From NCBI RefSeq assembly GCF_900537175.1, contig NZ_LS999835.1:186001-250000 (forward strand): 64,000 nucleotides of DNA, in the 5' to 3' direction. A program made the position numbers and the translations under genes. Numbering within the stretch: the stretch's first letter is position 1; each line of letters opens with the position of its first letter. This DNA comes from Lentilitoribacter sp. Alg239-R112. GTDB lineage: Bacteria > Pseudomonadota > Alphaproteobacteria > Rhizobiales > Rhizobiaceae. The notes beneath the pieces were generated by a model. That model searched no databases, was not told the DNA's origin, and worked only from the letters and a program-made list of their open reading frames with translations. Of this stretch, positions 47,362 to 56,101 are shown piece by piece.

Positions 47362-48183
47362 TCAAATGTCATTAAGTATTGTTTTCATCAAAATGGAATT
47401 TTGACCTTCTAGTCCATTGATAACCGAAAAATGATGCTTATCAGGTTCTTCGATGATTTGCGTGTTTGCACCCAGTCCATGCCACATGTCGGCGAGCAAC
47501 CTATTTTGGCGCAAAAATTCTGAACGTTCATTTGCGCCAACCCAAGCGGTCAACCGAGTATTTGGTATAGGCTGTTGCAGCACAGGACTTAGTGCGCTGG
47601 CTGTTTGCCAGTCCAGTAGTAATGCGTCGTTGATCTTGGTTTTAAGAAGGGGTCGAAGATCACAAAGGCCTGATATGGGTACGACGTGTTTTATGCGTTC
47701 GCAGACTGTATGATCCAACTGGGTGTTGGTTGTGCACATCGTTGCAACAAGATGGCCGCCGGCAGAATGACCGGTCAAAATAATAGGTCCTGGGATTGTT
47801 TTTGCTGCATGGTTTATGGACGTTGCAATCATTGCGATAATATTGTCGATACTGACTTTGGGGCACAGATCATACGCCGGTATGACTGCAGCCCAACCAG
47901 CATCGACTGCACCTTTGGCTAAATGCGACCATGTTGATTTATCTGTAATTTGCCAATAGCCGCCATGTACAAAAACAAATATACCTTTTGGCTTATCGTT
48001 CGGCCAAAATATATCGTAACGTGATGCTCCACTGTCATTGGTTGTAATGTTTAAATCGGACTTTGCGAGGTTGCGAAATGCTTCTGCATTTTTAACCCAA
48101 GCCTCGGCAATTTCTGTGCTTCCAACAATATGGCCTCGATTCTCATATGCATTGTCCCAATCTCGAGTTTCAAAGCCTGCCAT
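47362..48183 (-). CDS. Alpha/beta hydrolase, probable kynurenine formamidase
   Basis: A 273-residue alpha/beta hydrolase with the oxyanion motif FVHGGYW, the nucleophile elbow GHSAGGHL and a C-terminal HHFSV histidine. These match arylformamidases that hydrolyse N-formylkynurenine. It begins MAGFETRDWDNAYENRGHI, and GAGGA sets the ATG at 48183; longer in-frame starts are unlikely. Its place directly before kynU supports a role in tryptophan degradation. Confidence 0.85.
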   Translation of the reverse strand: MAGFETRDWDNAYENRGHIVGSTEIAEAWVKNAEAFRNLAKSDLNITTNDSGASRYDIFWPNDKPKGIFVFVHGGYWQITDKSTWSHLAKGAVDAGWAAVIPAYDLCPKVSIDNIIAMIATSINHAAKTIPGPIILTGHSAGGHLVATMCTTNTQLDHTVCERIKHVVPISGLCDLRPLLKTKINDALLLDWQTASALSPVLQQPIPNTRLTAWVGANERSEFLRQNRLLADMWHGLGANTQIIEEPDKHHFSVINGLEGQNSILMKTILNDI

Positions 48184-48360
48184 TTTAATCCTCATATCGC
48201 GTTGAGAGCGAATGTACTTGTAATATTTATTGAATGAAACCCTCTTAAACGCCAAGTTTTACTCAGATATGCTTTTCTATGCATCCATTTGAAGGTTCTT
48301 ATACATATTGATGAAAGTCTGATCTTATCATGACTAAACTTTCATAATTTAGGTAAATCT

Positions 48361-48374
48361 GCTTGTGGACAAGC
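48361..48374. promoter_or_regulatory. Palindrome upstream of the BMP-type ABC operon
   Basis: GCTTGT-GG-ACAAGC has perfect 6-bp arms 74 nt before the first gene. It lies where a promoter or operator is expected. No regulator is assigned. Confidence 0.35.
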
Positions 48375-48447
48375 TTGAAGCCATTGTCGTCGGAGACGGA
48401 CTTCGATACACTTAATTTCATGTTGAATTGGGTTTGGGTGGAGCAGT

Positions 48448-50001
48448 TTGAACATTGTAAGTGACGAAAATCTTTTAGAAATTAGCGGTCTGACAAAGAC
48501 TTATCCAGGCGTTAAAGCTAATGATGATGTGAGTTTTGATATTGGTGTTGGGGAGATTCACGCTCTTTTGGGTGAAAATGGTGCCGGTAAATCTACTCTT
48601 GTCAAAATGATATACGGACTGGTTAAACCTGATGCTGGAAAGATGCAGCTTTTAGGTCAGACCTATGCGCCTAGTGAACCAAGGGCCGCTCGCGCGTCAG
48701 GCGTTGCGATGGTGTTTCAGCATTTTTCGCTTTTCGAAGCGCTGGATGTCGCCGAAAATATTGCGCTTGGAATGGAAAATCCACCAAAGATGCAGGATTT
48801 AGCAGCGCAAATTCGAGATGTTTCAGAAAGCTATGGACTGCCGCTTGATCCGGCGCAACTTGTGGGTGATCTGTCTGCTGGTGAACGCCAACGTGTTGAG
48901 ATCATTCGTTGTCTCTTGCAGAACCCTAAGCTGCTTATTATGGATGAGCCGACGAGTGTACTCACGCCGCAAGAAGTTGAGATCCTGTTTCACACACTGG
49001 AGAAGTTGCGTAGTGAAGGGCGGTCAATTTTGTACATTTCTCACAAACTCGAGGAGATACGTACTCTATGTGATACGGCTACGATTTTGCGACATGGTAA
49101 AAAGGTTGCAACATGCAATCCACGTGTTGAGACAGCCCGCGCTATGGCCGAGATGATGGTTGATGCAACGCTTCATGTTCCTGAAAAGAAGCAGCGAAAT
49201 GTTGGCGATGTGGTTGTTAAGATTGACAATCTTAGTTTGCCTGCGCTTAGTATGTTTGGAACATCACTTAAAGACATAAATATTTCAATTCGTACGGGCG
49301 AAGTTTTGGGTATTGGCGGCGTAGCTGGTAACGGTCAGGATGAGTTAACGTCGGTGGTATCTGGTGAAATCAAAAGTCCAGACCATGAAATCAAACTGCA
49401 TGATAAGCCTATTGGGAAATTAGGGCCGAACCAACGTCGTGAACTGGGAATACTTGCAGCTCCAGAAGAACGTTTAGGGCATTCCGCTTCGCCGAACATG
49501 TCTTTGACGGAGAACGCTTTGTTAAGCGCATCAAGACGTAAAGCATTAGAAAGTAATGGATTTATAAATTGGCGGCAAACAAGTGACTTTGCCAAAGAGA
49601 TTATAAAATCATTTGATGTTCGCACACCGTCTGAAAATACCGCTGCACGAGCTTTGTCCGGTGGTAATTTGCAAAAATTTGTAGTCGGGCGGGAAATTCT
49701 GCAAGATCCTGAGGTGCTTATTGTTAATCAACCGACTTGGGGTGTTGATGCCGCCGCAGCTGCAACAATTCGGCAGGCCCTACTAGATCTTGCTGATCAG
49801 GGCGCCGCTGTTATTGTAATATCCCAAGACCTTGATGAGTTGTTAGAAATTTCAGACTGGTTTGCGGCGCTTAATTCTGGAGAATTATCTAAGCCGGTGA
49901 AAACGACATCACTGAGTTTGGAAAAAATTGGTCTTATGATGGGTGGCGCGCAAAGTTCTGACCAACCTGCTTTATCAGAACTAGCGGAGCCTGCTGTATG
50001 A
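48448..50001 (+). CDS. Nucleoside-type ABC transporter ATPase (two-domain, YufO-like)
   Basis: A 517-residue double ATPase. The first domain has Walker A GENGAGKST, signature DLSAGERQRVEIIRCL and Walker B LLIMDEPTSVLTPQE. The second has a degenerate Walker A (GVAGNGQDEL), signature ALSGGNLQKFVVGREI and LIVNQPTWGVD. This pattern is typical of ATPases that serve BMP-family purine/pyrimidine nucleoside importers. The start is a TTG with GGTGGAG upstream. It overlaps the next permease by 4 nt. Confidence 0.9.
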   Translation: MNIVSDENLLEISGLTKTYPGVKANDDVSFDIGVGEIHALLGENGAGKSTLVKMIYGLVKPDAGKMQLLGQTYAPSEPRAARASGVAMVFQHFSLFEALDVAENIALGMENPPKMQDLAAQIRDVSESYGLPLDPAQLVGDLSAGERQRVEIIRCLLQNPKLLIMDEPTSVLTPQEVEILFHTLEKLRSEGRSILYISHKLEEIRTLCDTATILRHGKKVATCNPRVETARAMAEMMVDATLHVPEKKQRNVGDVVVKIDNLSLPALSMFGTSLKDINISIRTGEVLGIGGVAGNGQDELTSVVSGEIKSPDHEIKLHDKPIGKLGPNQRRELGILAAPEERLGHSASPNMSLTENALLSASRRKALESNGFINWRQTSDFAKEIIKSFDVRTPSENTAARALSGGNLQKFVVGREILQDPEVLIVNQPTWGVDAAAAATIRQALLDLADQGAAVIVISQDLDELLEISDWFAALNSGELSKPVKTTSLSLEKIGLMMGGAQSSDQPALSELAEPAV

Positions 50002-51083
50002 TTATTCTTGAAAAACGACCACAGCCGTCGAAATTCTGGACTGTTACAACACCCTTACTTGCGGTTATTGCAACTATGATCGCAGGAAGCATTATGTTTG
50101 CGATTTTAGGTAAAGATCCATTTGAAGCAATCCGGACGATTTTTTGGGACCCGCTATTCAGTGAGCAGTTTGCTGCATTTTCACGTCCGCAATTGTTGGT
50201 CAAGGCAGCCCCTCTTATTTTAATCGCGATAGGCCTATCAATCGGCTTTAAAGCTGGTGTTTGGAATATTGGTGCTGAAGGGCAGTATATTATTGGCGCT
50301 ATCTGTGGTGCAGCGGTTGGGCTCGCATTCTATCCAACGGAAAGCGTTTTTATCTTCCCGCTCATGGTCATTGCTGGTGCTGTTGGTGGTTTTTTATGGG
50401 GAATGATCCCAGGATTTTTACGAGTAAAATATCACACGAATGAGATATTGGTATCGTTGCTTTTAGTTTATGTGGCCGAATTCATTTTAGCGTCTGTATC
50501 ATTGGGTGCTCTAAGAAACCCGGATGGCGCTGGTTTTCCAGGTTCCCGAAATTTGAAAGAATATGCATCCGCTTATAATCCTGAACTTATTGCAGGAACC
50601 GGTATGCATTGGGGTGTTGTTGCAGCGTTGATTGCTGTCATCTTTGCATATGTTCTATTTGCGCGTCACATGATGGGATTTCAAATTCGTCTTGCAGGAG
50701 AAGCACCAAAAGCTGCTAAATTTGCCGGAGTTTCTCCCGGGGTATTGGTCTTATTTTGCCTCGGTACATCAGGTGCGCTTGCTGGTCTTGCAGGTTTGTT
50801 TGAAGTATCAGGCCCTGCCGGCCAAATTAATATTGATTTTAATGTTGGTTATGGATTTACTGCCATCATCGTTGCGTTTTTGGGGAGGCTACATCCTATT
50901 GGTATCTTGCTGGCCGGATTGTTAATGGCGTTGACTTATATTGGCGGTGAGCTTGCGAGCTTCATGCTCAATGTGCCAAGCGCAGCTATTCAAGCATTCC
51001 AAGGTATGTTGCTATTCTTTCTTCTCGCAGTTGACGTTTTGACGAATTATCGGTTTCGAATTAGTACGCGGGGAGTAGCATAA
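49998..51083 (+). CDS. Nucleoside-type ABC permease 1 (YufP-like)
   Basis: A 361-residue permease with about nine membrane segments. It has the family pattern LVKAAPLILIAIGLSIGFKAGVWNIGAEGQYIIGA, KYHTNEILVSLLLVYVAEFI and GEAPKAAKFAGVSPG. It is related to the RbsC superfamily. Its stop and the next start overlap by one base (TAATG). Confidence 0.9.
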   Translation: MIILEKRPQPSKFWTVTTPLLAVIATMIAGSIMFAILGKDPFEAIRTIFWDPLFSEQFAAFSRPQLLVKAAPLILIAIGLSIGFKAGVWNIGAEGQYIIGAICGAAVGLAFYPTESVFIFPLMVIAGAVGGFLWGMIPGFLRVKYHTNEILVSLLLVYVAEFILASVSLGALRNPDGAGFPGSRNLKEYASAYNPELIAGTGMHWGVVAALIAVIFAYVLFARHMMGFQIRLAGEAPKAAKFAGVSPGVLVLFCLGTSGALAGLAGLFEVSGPAGQINIDFNVGYGFTAIIVAFLGRLHPIGILLAGLLMALTYIGGELASFMLNVPSAAIQAFQGMLLFFLLAVDVLTNYRFRISTRGVA

Positions 51084-52027
51084 TGGATCTATCAGCAATT
51101 TCTCCCAGTCTTCTCATTGCTTCTTTAATGGTGGCTGCAACACCCATTATTCTTGCGGCTCTCGGCGAACTTGTTGTTGAGCGTGCAGGTGTTCTTAATT
51201 TGGGTGTTGAAGGTATGATGATTCTTGGCGCCATCTGTGGTTTTGCAGTTGCGGTTGAAACAGGATCGCCTTCTTTAGGTTTTGTTGCCGGTGCTGTTGG
51301 TGCGGCTGCTTTATCGCTCATTTTTGCATTTTTAACGCAATATTTGTTGTCTAATCAGGTTGCTACTGGTTTGGCGCTTACGCTTTTCGGTCTTGGTTTT
51401 TCTTCTCTCATTGGGCAAGGGTATGTTGGAATTCGGCCGCCTGCTGTATCAAAACTTGATCTTGGACCACTTACGGATATTCCTATCCTGGGGCCCATGT
51501 TTTTTAACCATGACTTGATGGTTTATCTTACACTTGGTCTTTGTTTTGCAATTTGGGCGATGCTTAAATACTCACGTATTGGCTTGATACTACGTGCCGT
51601 CGGAGAAAATCATGATGCTGCACACGCTCTTGGGTATAAGGTTATTCGCGTTCGCGTTCTTGCTATATTATTTGGCGGTGGATGTGCGGGTTTAGGTGGT
51701 GCATATCTCAGCCTTGTTCGTGTTCCGCAATGGACGGAAGGCATGACAGCAGGCGCTGGATGGATTGCACTTGCCATTGTCGTTTTTGGTTCATGGCGCC
51801 CGTTACGTGTTTTACTTGGCGCATACATATTTGGTGGCGTTACTGTTTTGCAGCTTAATTTACAGGCAGCGGGTCTCGCCGTTCCTGTTGAATATTTGTC
51901 GATGTCGCCGTATCTGATTACTATAATCGTGTTGGTCATCATGTCGGCACCCAGAAAACGAGGCCAAGGTCGTGCCTCACTCACAGCGCCCGCTTGTTTG
52001 GGCCGCCCTTTCCATGCTTCACATTAA
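51083..52027 (+). CDS. Nucleoside-type ABC permease 2 (YufQ-like)
   Basis: A 314-residue permease with about eight membrane segments. The pattern ALGELVVERAGVLNLGVEGMMILGAICGF, NQVATGLALTLFGLG, GENHDAAHALGYKVIRVR and GGCAGLGGAYLSL fits the second permease of BMP-type importers. The C-terminus ends in a basic tail. The binding protein gene starts 39 nt downstream. Confidence 0.9.
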   Translation: MDLSAISPSLLIASLMVAATPIILAALGELVVERAGVLNLGVEGMMILGAICGFAVAVETGSPSLGFVAGAVGAAALSLIFAFLTQYLLSNQVATGLALTLFGLGFSSLIGQGYVGIRPPAVSKLDLGPLTDIPILGPMFFNHDLMVYLTLGLCFAIWAMLKYSRIGLILRAVGENHDAAHALGYKVIRVRVLAILFGGGCAGLGGAYLSLVRVPQWTEGMTAGAGWIALAIVVFGSWRPLRVLLGAYIFGGVTVLQLNLQAAGLAVPVEYLSMSPYLITIIVLVIMSAPRKRGQGRASLTAPACLGRPFHASH

Positions 52028-52066
52028 GCATTGAATATAAAAAGAAAAACCAAGGAGAAAACAACG

Positions 52067-53146
52067 ATGATAAAACGTAGATCCGTCCTTTTAGGAACCG
52101 CAGCTGCGATGGCACTGTCCATGTCAGCAACATTTGCTATGGATAAAACTAAAGTAGGGTTTGTATATGTTGGACCTGTTGGCGACGGCGGCTGGACTTA
52201 TGAGCATGATCAGGGCCGTAAGGCTGTTGAAGCTGAATTTGGTGATAAAGTAGAAACAGTGTTTCAAGAAAATGTTCCAGAAGGGGCAGACGCTGAGCGT
52301 GTGATTACGCAGATGGCGCTTTCAGGCGCAAAGCTTATTTTCACAACATCCTTTGGTTATATGGATCCAACAATTGCAGTTGCGGCCAAATTTCCTGATG
52401 TAAAATTTGAACATGCAACTGGTTATAAGCGTGCAGACAATGTTTCAACTTATTCAGCGCGTTTTTATGAAGGCCGTGCTATCCAGGGTCACATTGCTGG
52501 TAAGATGACTAAATCCAACAAAGTTGGTTACATCGCATCTTTCCCAATTCCAGAAGTTATCCGTGGAATTAACTCTGCATACATTCATGCCAAAAAAGTA
52601 AACCCTGCGGTCGAATTCTCAGTTGTTTGGGCTTACACTTGGTTTGACCCTGCAAAAGAAGCTGATGCTGCAACCGCGCTGATTGAGCAAGGTGCCGATG
52701 TTATTCTTCAGCATACAGATTCAACTGCGCCACAAGCGGCGGCCCAAAAAGCTGGCAATGTTGCAACATTTGGTCAGGCATCTGATATGGCTGAATATGC
52801 ACCTTATCCGCGTGTGTCATCAATCATTGATAATTGGTCACCATACTACATCGCTCGTGTAAAAGCGGTTATGGATGGTACCTGGGAAAGCAAAGACACA
52901 TGGGATGGTATTGCACCAGGCATGGTAGGAATAGGTGAGATCTCAGATAAAGTTCCTGCCGATGTTAAGGCTGAAGCTCTCGCGCTAAAAGCATCAATAG
53001 CCAGCGGTGAATATAATCCATTTACTGGTCCATTGAAGAAACAAGACGGTTCTGATTGGCTTGCAGAAGGCGAGACCGCTGATGATGGTACTTTAGCTGG
53101 AATGAATTTCTATGTTGAAGGTATTACTGGCGATATTCCTCAGTAA
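52067..53146 (+). CDS. BMP-family nucleoside-binding protein
   Basis: A 359-residue basic membrane protein (BMP/PnrA-like) family binding protein with a signal peptide of about 24 residues (MIKRRSVLLGTAAAMALSMS). The mature part shows VGFVYVGPVGDGGWTYEHDQGRK, the FTTSFGYMDP motif and VGYIASFPIPEVIRGINSAYIHA. AAGGAG sets the ATG at 52067; the frame is open from 52031. It is the last gene of the operon and is followed by a terminator. Ligands in this family are purine or pyrimidine nucleosides and related compounds. Confidence 0.9.
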   Translation: MIKRRSVLLGTAAAMALSMSATFAMDKTKVGFVYVGPVGDGGWTYEHDQGRKAVEAEFGDKVETVFQENVPEGADAERVITQMALSGAKLIFTTSFGYMDPTIAVAAKFPDVKFEHATGYKRADNVSTYSARFYEGRAIQGHIAGKMTKSNKVGYIASFPIPEVIRGINSAYIHAKKVNPAVEFSVVWAYTWFDPAKEADAATALIEQGADVILQHTDSTAPQAAAQKAGNVATFGQASDMAEYAPYPRVSSIIDNWSPYYIARVKAVMDGTWESKDTWDGIAPGMVGIGEISDKVPADVKAEALALKASIASGEYNPFTGPLKKQDGSDWLAEGETADDGTLAGMNFYVEGITGDIPQ

Positions 53147-53168
53147 GTATCAACCCCTTATTCTATTA

Positions 53169-53198
53169 AATGCGCCGGAGATTTTCGGCGCATTTTTT
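53169..53198 (+). terminator. Terminator of the BMP-type ABC operon
   Basis: 9-bp stem AATGCGCCG / CGGCGCATT with an 8-nt loop, followed by a T run to 53198. Confidence 0.9.
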
Positions 53199-53245
53199 GT
53201 TTGGGGGAACTTTATTAAAATAATAATTTTCAATATGTTGAGCAT

Positions 53246-53271
53246 AAAAAAGGCAGCCTGAAGGCTGCCTT
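53246..53271 (-). terminator. Terminator of the pyrimidine operon (after preA)
   Basis: 9-bp stem AAGGCAGCC / GGCTGCCTT with a 4-nt loop. On the minus strand it runs into TTTTTT. It lies 30 nt after the preA stop codon. Confidence 0.88.
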
Positions 53272-53300
53272 GCGAAAACCACGGGAAAGGTTTTCAAGTG

Positions 53301-54611
53301 TTATTCCGCAGGTTCCAAATTTGCCATTGGATTATTCGGATGTGTCGTCCAGTTTGCATATTTATCTTCTACGACCTTGCCAGTGCGCGGATCCGTCTGA
53401 CCTGCTTGCATTTCATCCATTGAGATACAGCCTTCGACTGGGCAGACATTCACACATAGATTACAAGCAACACATTCGGCATCAATGACTTCAAATTTGC
53501 GATCATCGCTCATGGAAATTGCTTGGTGTGATGTATCTTCACATGCTGCAAAACAACGACCACAACTGATGCAAAGATCTTGATCAATTTTTGCTTTTGC
53601 AACATAGTTAAGGTCTAAATGCTGCCAATCAGTGACGTTTGGCGTTGCAAGGTTTCGGAAATCTTCAATCGAAGAATATCCTTTCTCATCCATCCAATCA
53701 CTTAGCCCTGATTTCATTTCTTCAACGATTTTGAAACCATAAGTCATTGCAGCAGTACAAACCTGCACATTACCGCACCCAAGAGCGATATATTCTGCCG
53801 CATCGCGCCAGGTGGTGATGCCGCCAATACCTGAAATTGGTAATCCAGCGGTTGCAGGGTCGCGCGATATTTCAGCCACCATATTAAGTGCTATTGGTTT
53901 TACAGCGGGGCCACAATAGCCACCGTGTGAGCCTTTGCCGCCAATAGTTGGCTGCGGTGCAAAACTATCGAGATCAACACCAATAACTGAATTAATCGTG
54001 TTGATAAGACTTACGGCATCAGCACCACCATTTTTGGCCGCCTGTGCGGGGTATCTGATATCGGTGATATTTGGTGTCAATTTCACGATAACCGGCAATT
54101 TTGTGTATTGCTTACACCAGCGTGCCACCATCTCAATATATTCTGGTACCTGACCAACAGCAGATCCCATACCGCGCTCTGCCATTCCGTGTGGGCAACC
54201 AAAATTTAGCTCCACGCCATCACAGCCAGTTTCTTCAACAAGTGGTAATATAGCCTTCCATGCTTCCTCCTCACATGGCACCATTATGGATGCAATCAGC
54301 GCATGATCAGGATAATCTTCTTTAACTCGCTTCATTTCTTCAAGATTTGTAAATAAGTCACGATCGGTAATGAGTTCGATATTGTTAAGACCAAGCAGAC
54401 GACGATCAGCGCCGTAAATAGCACCGTAACGTGGGCCATTGACGTTGACGACGGGCGGTCCTTCGGCACCCAGTGTTTTCCAAACAACACCACCCCAGCC
54501 TGCATCAAATGCCCTCCGGACATTATACTCTTTGTCTGTCGGTGGAGCTGATGCCAGCCAAAATGGATTTGGAGACTTAATGCCAATAAAATTAGTTGTG
54601 AGGTCTGCCAT
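53301..54611 (-). CDS. preA: NAD-dependent dihydropyrimidine dehydrogenase, PreA subunit
   Basis: A 436-residue FMN and Fe-S protein that, with PreT, reduces uracil and thymine to dihydropyrimidines. It has a dihydroorotate dehydrogenase-like barrel (NFIGIKSPNPFWLASAPPTD, GVELNFGCPHGM, VIVKLTPNITDI, GIGGITTWRDAAEYIALG) and a C-terminal pair of 4Fe-4S sites (DLCISCGRCFAAC and ECVACNLCVNVCP). It lies 24 nt downstream of preT and is the last gene of the operon. Confidence 0.95.
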   Translation of the reverse strand: MADLTTNFIGIKSPNPFWLASAPPTDKEYNVRRAFDAGWGGVVWKTLGAEGPPVVNVNGPRYGAIYGADRRLLGLNNIELITDRDLFTNLEEMKRVKEDYPDHALIASIMVPCEEEAWKAILPLVEETGCDGVELNFGCPHGMAERGMGSAVGQVPEYIEMVARWCKQYTKLPVIVKLTPNITDIRYPAQAAKNGGADAVSLINTINSVIGVDLDSFAPQPTIGGKGSHGGYCGPAVKPIALNMVAEISRDPATAGLPISGIGGITTWRDAAEYIALGCGNVQVCTAAMTYGFKIVEEMKSGLSDWMDEKGYSSIEDFRNLATPNVTDWQHLDLNYVAKAKIDQDLCISCGRCFAACEDTSHQAISMSDDRKFEVIDAECVACNLCVNVCPVEGCISMDEMQAGQTDPRTGKVVEDKYANWTTHPNNPMANLEPAE

Positions 54612-54635
54612 GATAATTTCTCCTATACGCTCAGG

Positions 54636-55967
54636 TTATGCGCTAAGCGCTTTGTGAATGTCTTCAGCTGCGAGTTTGCCATCTTCAACAGAGACAACGG
54701 TGAGATCTTCGCCACCAGCTACACAATCACCGCCAGCCCAGACTTTTGATTTGTTGGTCTTGCGATTTTCATCAACTGCAATGCGGCCTTTTTCAACTGT
54801 TATGCCAAATGATGTGATAAGCTCTGTCGCTGGTGTTTGGCCAATAGCTTTGAACACCTGATCGGCCTCCACTGTAACAGTTTCGCCGGTTCCAGACAAA
54901 GAACCGCCAGATGCAGATGTATATTCCATAGTAATTGCTGAAATCGCACCATCTGTGACTTCTAGCGCGTTTGGCTGCAGCCAGTGGCGGATAGTAACAC
55001 CATTTGTTTGAGCAACTTCTTGCTCGTACTCAGATGCGTTCATATTTTCAACGCCGCGACGATAGAAAATTGTCACATTCTCGGCTCCAAGAAGCTTTAC
55101 TTGCGTTGCTACATCAATTGCGGTCATGCCACCGCCGATAACAACAACATTCCTGCCAACCTCTAACGTAGACAAATCGTCGGCTTGGCGAAGTTGGGAA
55201 ATGTAATCCACCGCATCTATGCAGCCATTTGCATCTTCACCGTCAAGACCTAATCCATTTACACCAGGTAAACCCATACCCAAGAATACGGCATCGTAAT
55301 CTGACTCTAGTGCATCAAGGGAAATATCTTTTCCTAGACTAACACCGTTTTTGACCTCAATACCGCCAATATCAAGAATGAACTCAACTTCCTTGGCTGC
55401 AAATTGGTCGGTTGATTTGTAAGCTGCGATACCATACTCGTTCAACCCGCCAGCTTTCTCTCGCGCTTCAAAAATTGTAACGGCATGACCATGCATTGCA
55501 AGTCTGTGCGCGCAGGATAGGCCAGCGGGACCTGCACCAACAACAGCAACTTTCTTGCCAGTGCTTGCTGCTCGTGTAAACGGGTGCGCATCCGTTGTTT
55601 TCATCAGGTGATCGGTCGCATAACGTTGAAGCTGGCCAATTTTAACGGGTTTGCCTTCTGCTACTTCTCGAACGCAAACTTCTTCACACAATGTTTCCGT
55701 AGGGCAAACTCGAGCGCACATGCCGCCCATGATGTTTGATTGGAGAATTGTTTTTGCAGATCCAGCAGGATTATCTACTGAAATTTGACGAATGAACATT
55801 GGAATATCAATGCTGGTTGGGCATGCCGTCATGCATGGTGCATCATAGCAAAAATAACATCGATCTGCTTCAACTAAAGCTTCATGTTGGGTCATGGGAG
55901 CATGAAGGTCGTCAAAATTATCTGCCAGTTTCTCGGAGTTTAGCCGGGCTGTTTTGATATCTGCCAT
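54636..55967 (-). CDS. preT: NAD-dependent dihydropyrimidine dehydrogenase, PreT subunit
   Basis: A 443-residue FAD and Fe-S partner of PreA that takes electrons from NAD(P)H. N-terminal cysteine clusters CYFCYDAPCMTACPTSIDIP and GGMCARVCPTETLCEEVC hold 4Fe-4S centres. Then come two dinucleotide folds (VAVVGAGPAGLSCAHRLA and VVVIGGGMTAIDVATQ) and the C-terminal AGGDCVAGGEDLTVVSVEDGK. A perfect 20-bp palindrome lies 22 nt upstream. Confidence 0.95.
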   Translation of the reverse strand: MADIKTARLNSEKLADNFDDLHAPMTQHEALVEADRCYFCYDAPCMTACPTSIDIPMFIRQISVDNPAGSAKTILQSNIMGGMCARVCPTETLCEEVCVREVAEGKPVKIGQLQRYATDHLMKTTDAHPFTRAASTGKKVAVVGAGPAGLSCAHRLAMHGHAVTIFEAREKAGGLNEYGIAAYKSTDQFAAKEVEFILDIGGIEVKNGVSLGKDISLDALESDYDAVFLGMGLPGVNGLGLDGEDANGCIDAVDYISQLRQADDLSTLEVGRNVVVIGGGMTAIDVATQVKLLGAENVTIFYRRGVENMNASEYEQEVAQTNGVTIRHWLQPNALEVTDGAISAITMEYTSASGGSLSGTGETVTVEADQVFKAIGQTPATELITSFGITVEKGRIAVDENRKTNKSKVWAGGDCVAGGEDLTVVSVEDGKLAAEDIHKALSA

Positions 55968-55989
55968 GGTGAATTCTTTCTAAGTTTGG

Positions 55990-56009
55990 GCTTTCTAAAT
56001 TTAGAAAGC
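55990..56009. promoter_or_regulatory. 20-bp palindrome upstream of preT
   Basis: GCTTTCTAAA and TTTAGAAAGC form a perfect palindrome without spacer, 22 nt before the preT ATG. CTTTCTAA recurs as a direct repeat at 55976-55983. It is a candidate operator for an internal promoter, or an mRNA hairpin near the ribosome-binding site. Confidence 0.5.
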
Positions 56010-56062
56010 AAAATCCCGTTTGCGAACTTTCAGCGAAAGATCACATTGCCATTCATCGATAA

Positions 56063-56082
56063 CTTAGGTCCGAAGACCTAAG
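56063..56082 (-). other. UUCG-loop hairpin after the NMT1-type binding protein gene
   Basis: 8-bp stem CTTAGGTC / GACCTAAG. The loop reads TTCG on the minus strand, which gives a very stable tetraloop. It lies 19 nt after the binding-protein stop codon and lacks a T-tract. It is a likely mRNA stabiliser or processing boundary. Confidence 0.65.
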
Positions 56083-56101
56083 CTAATTTAGTCTTGTTCT
56101 A

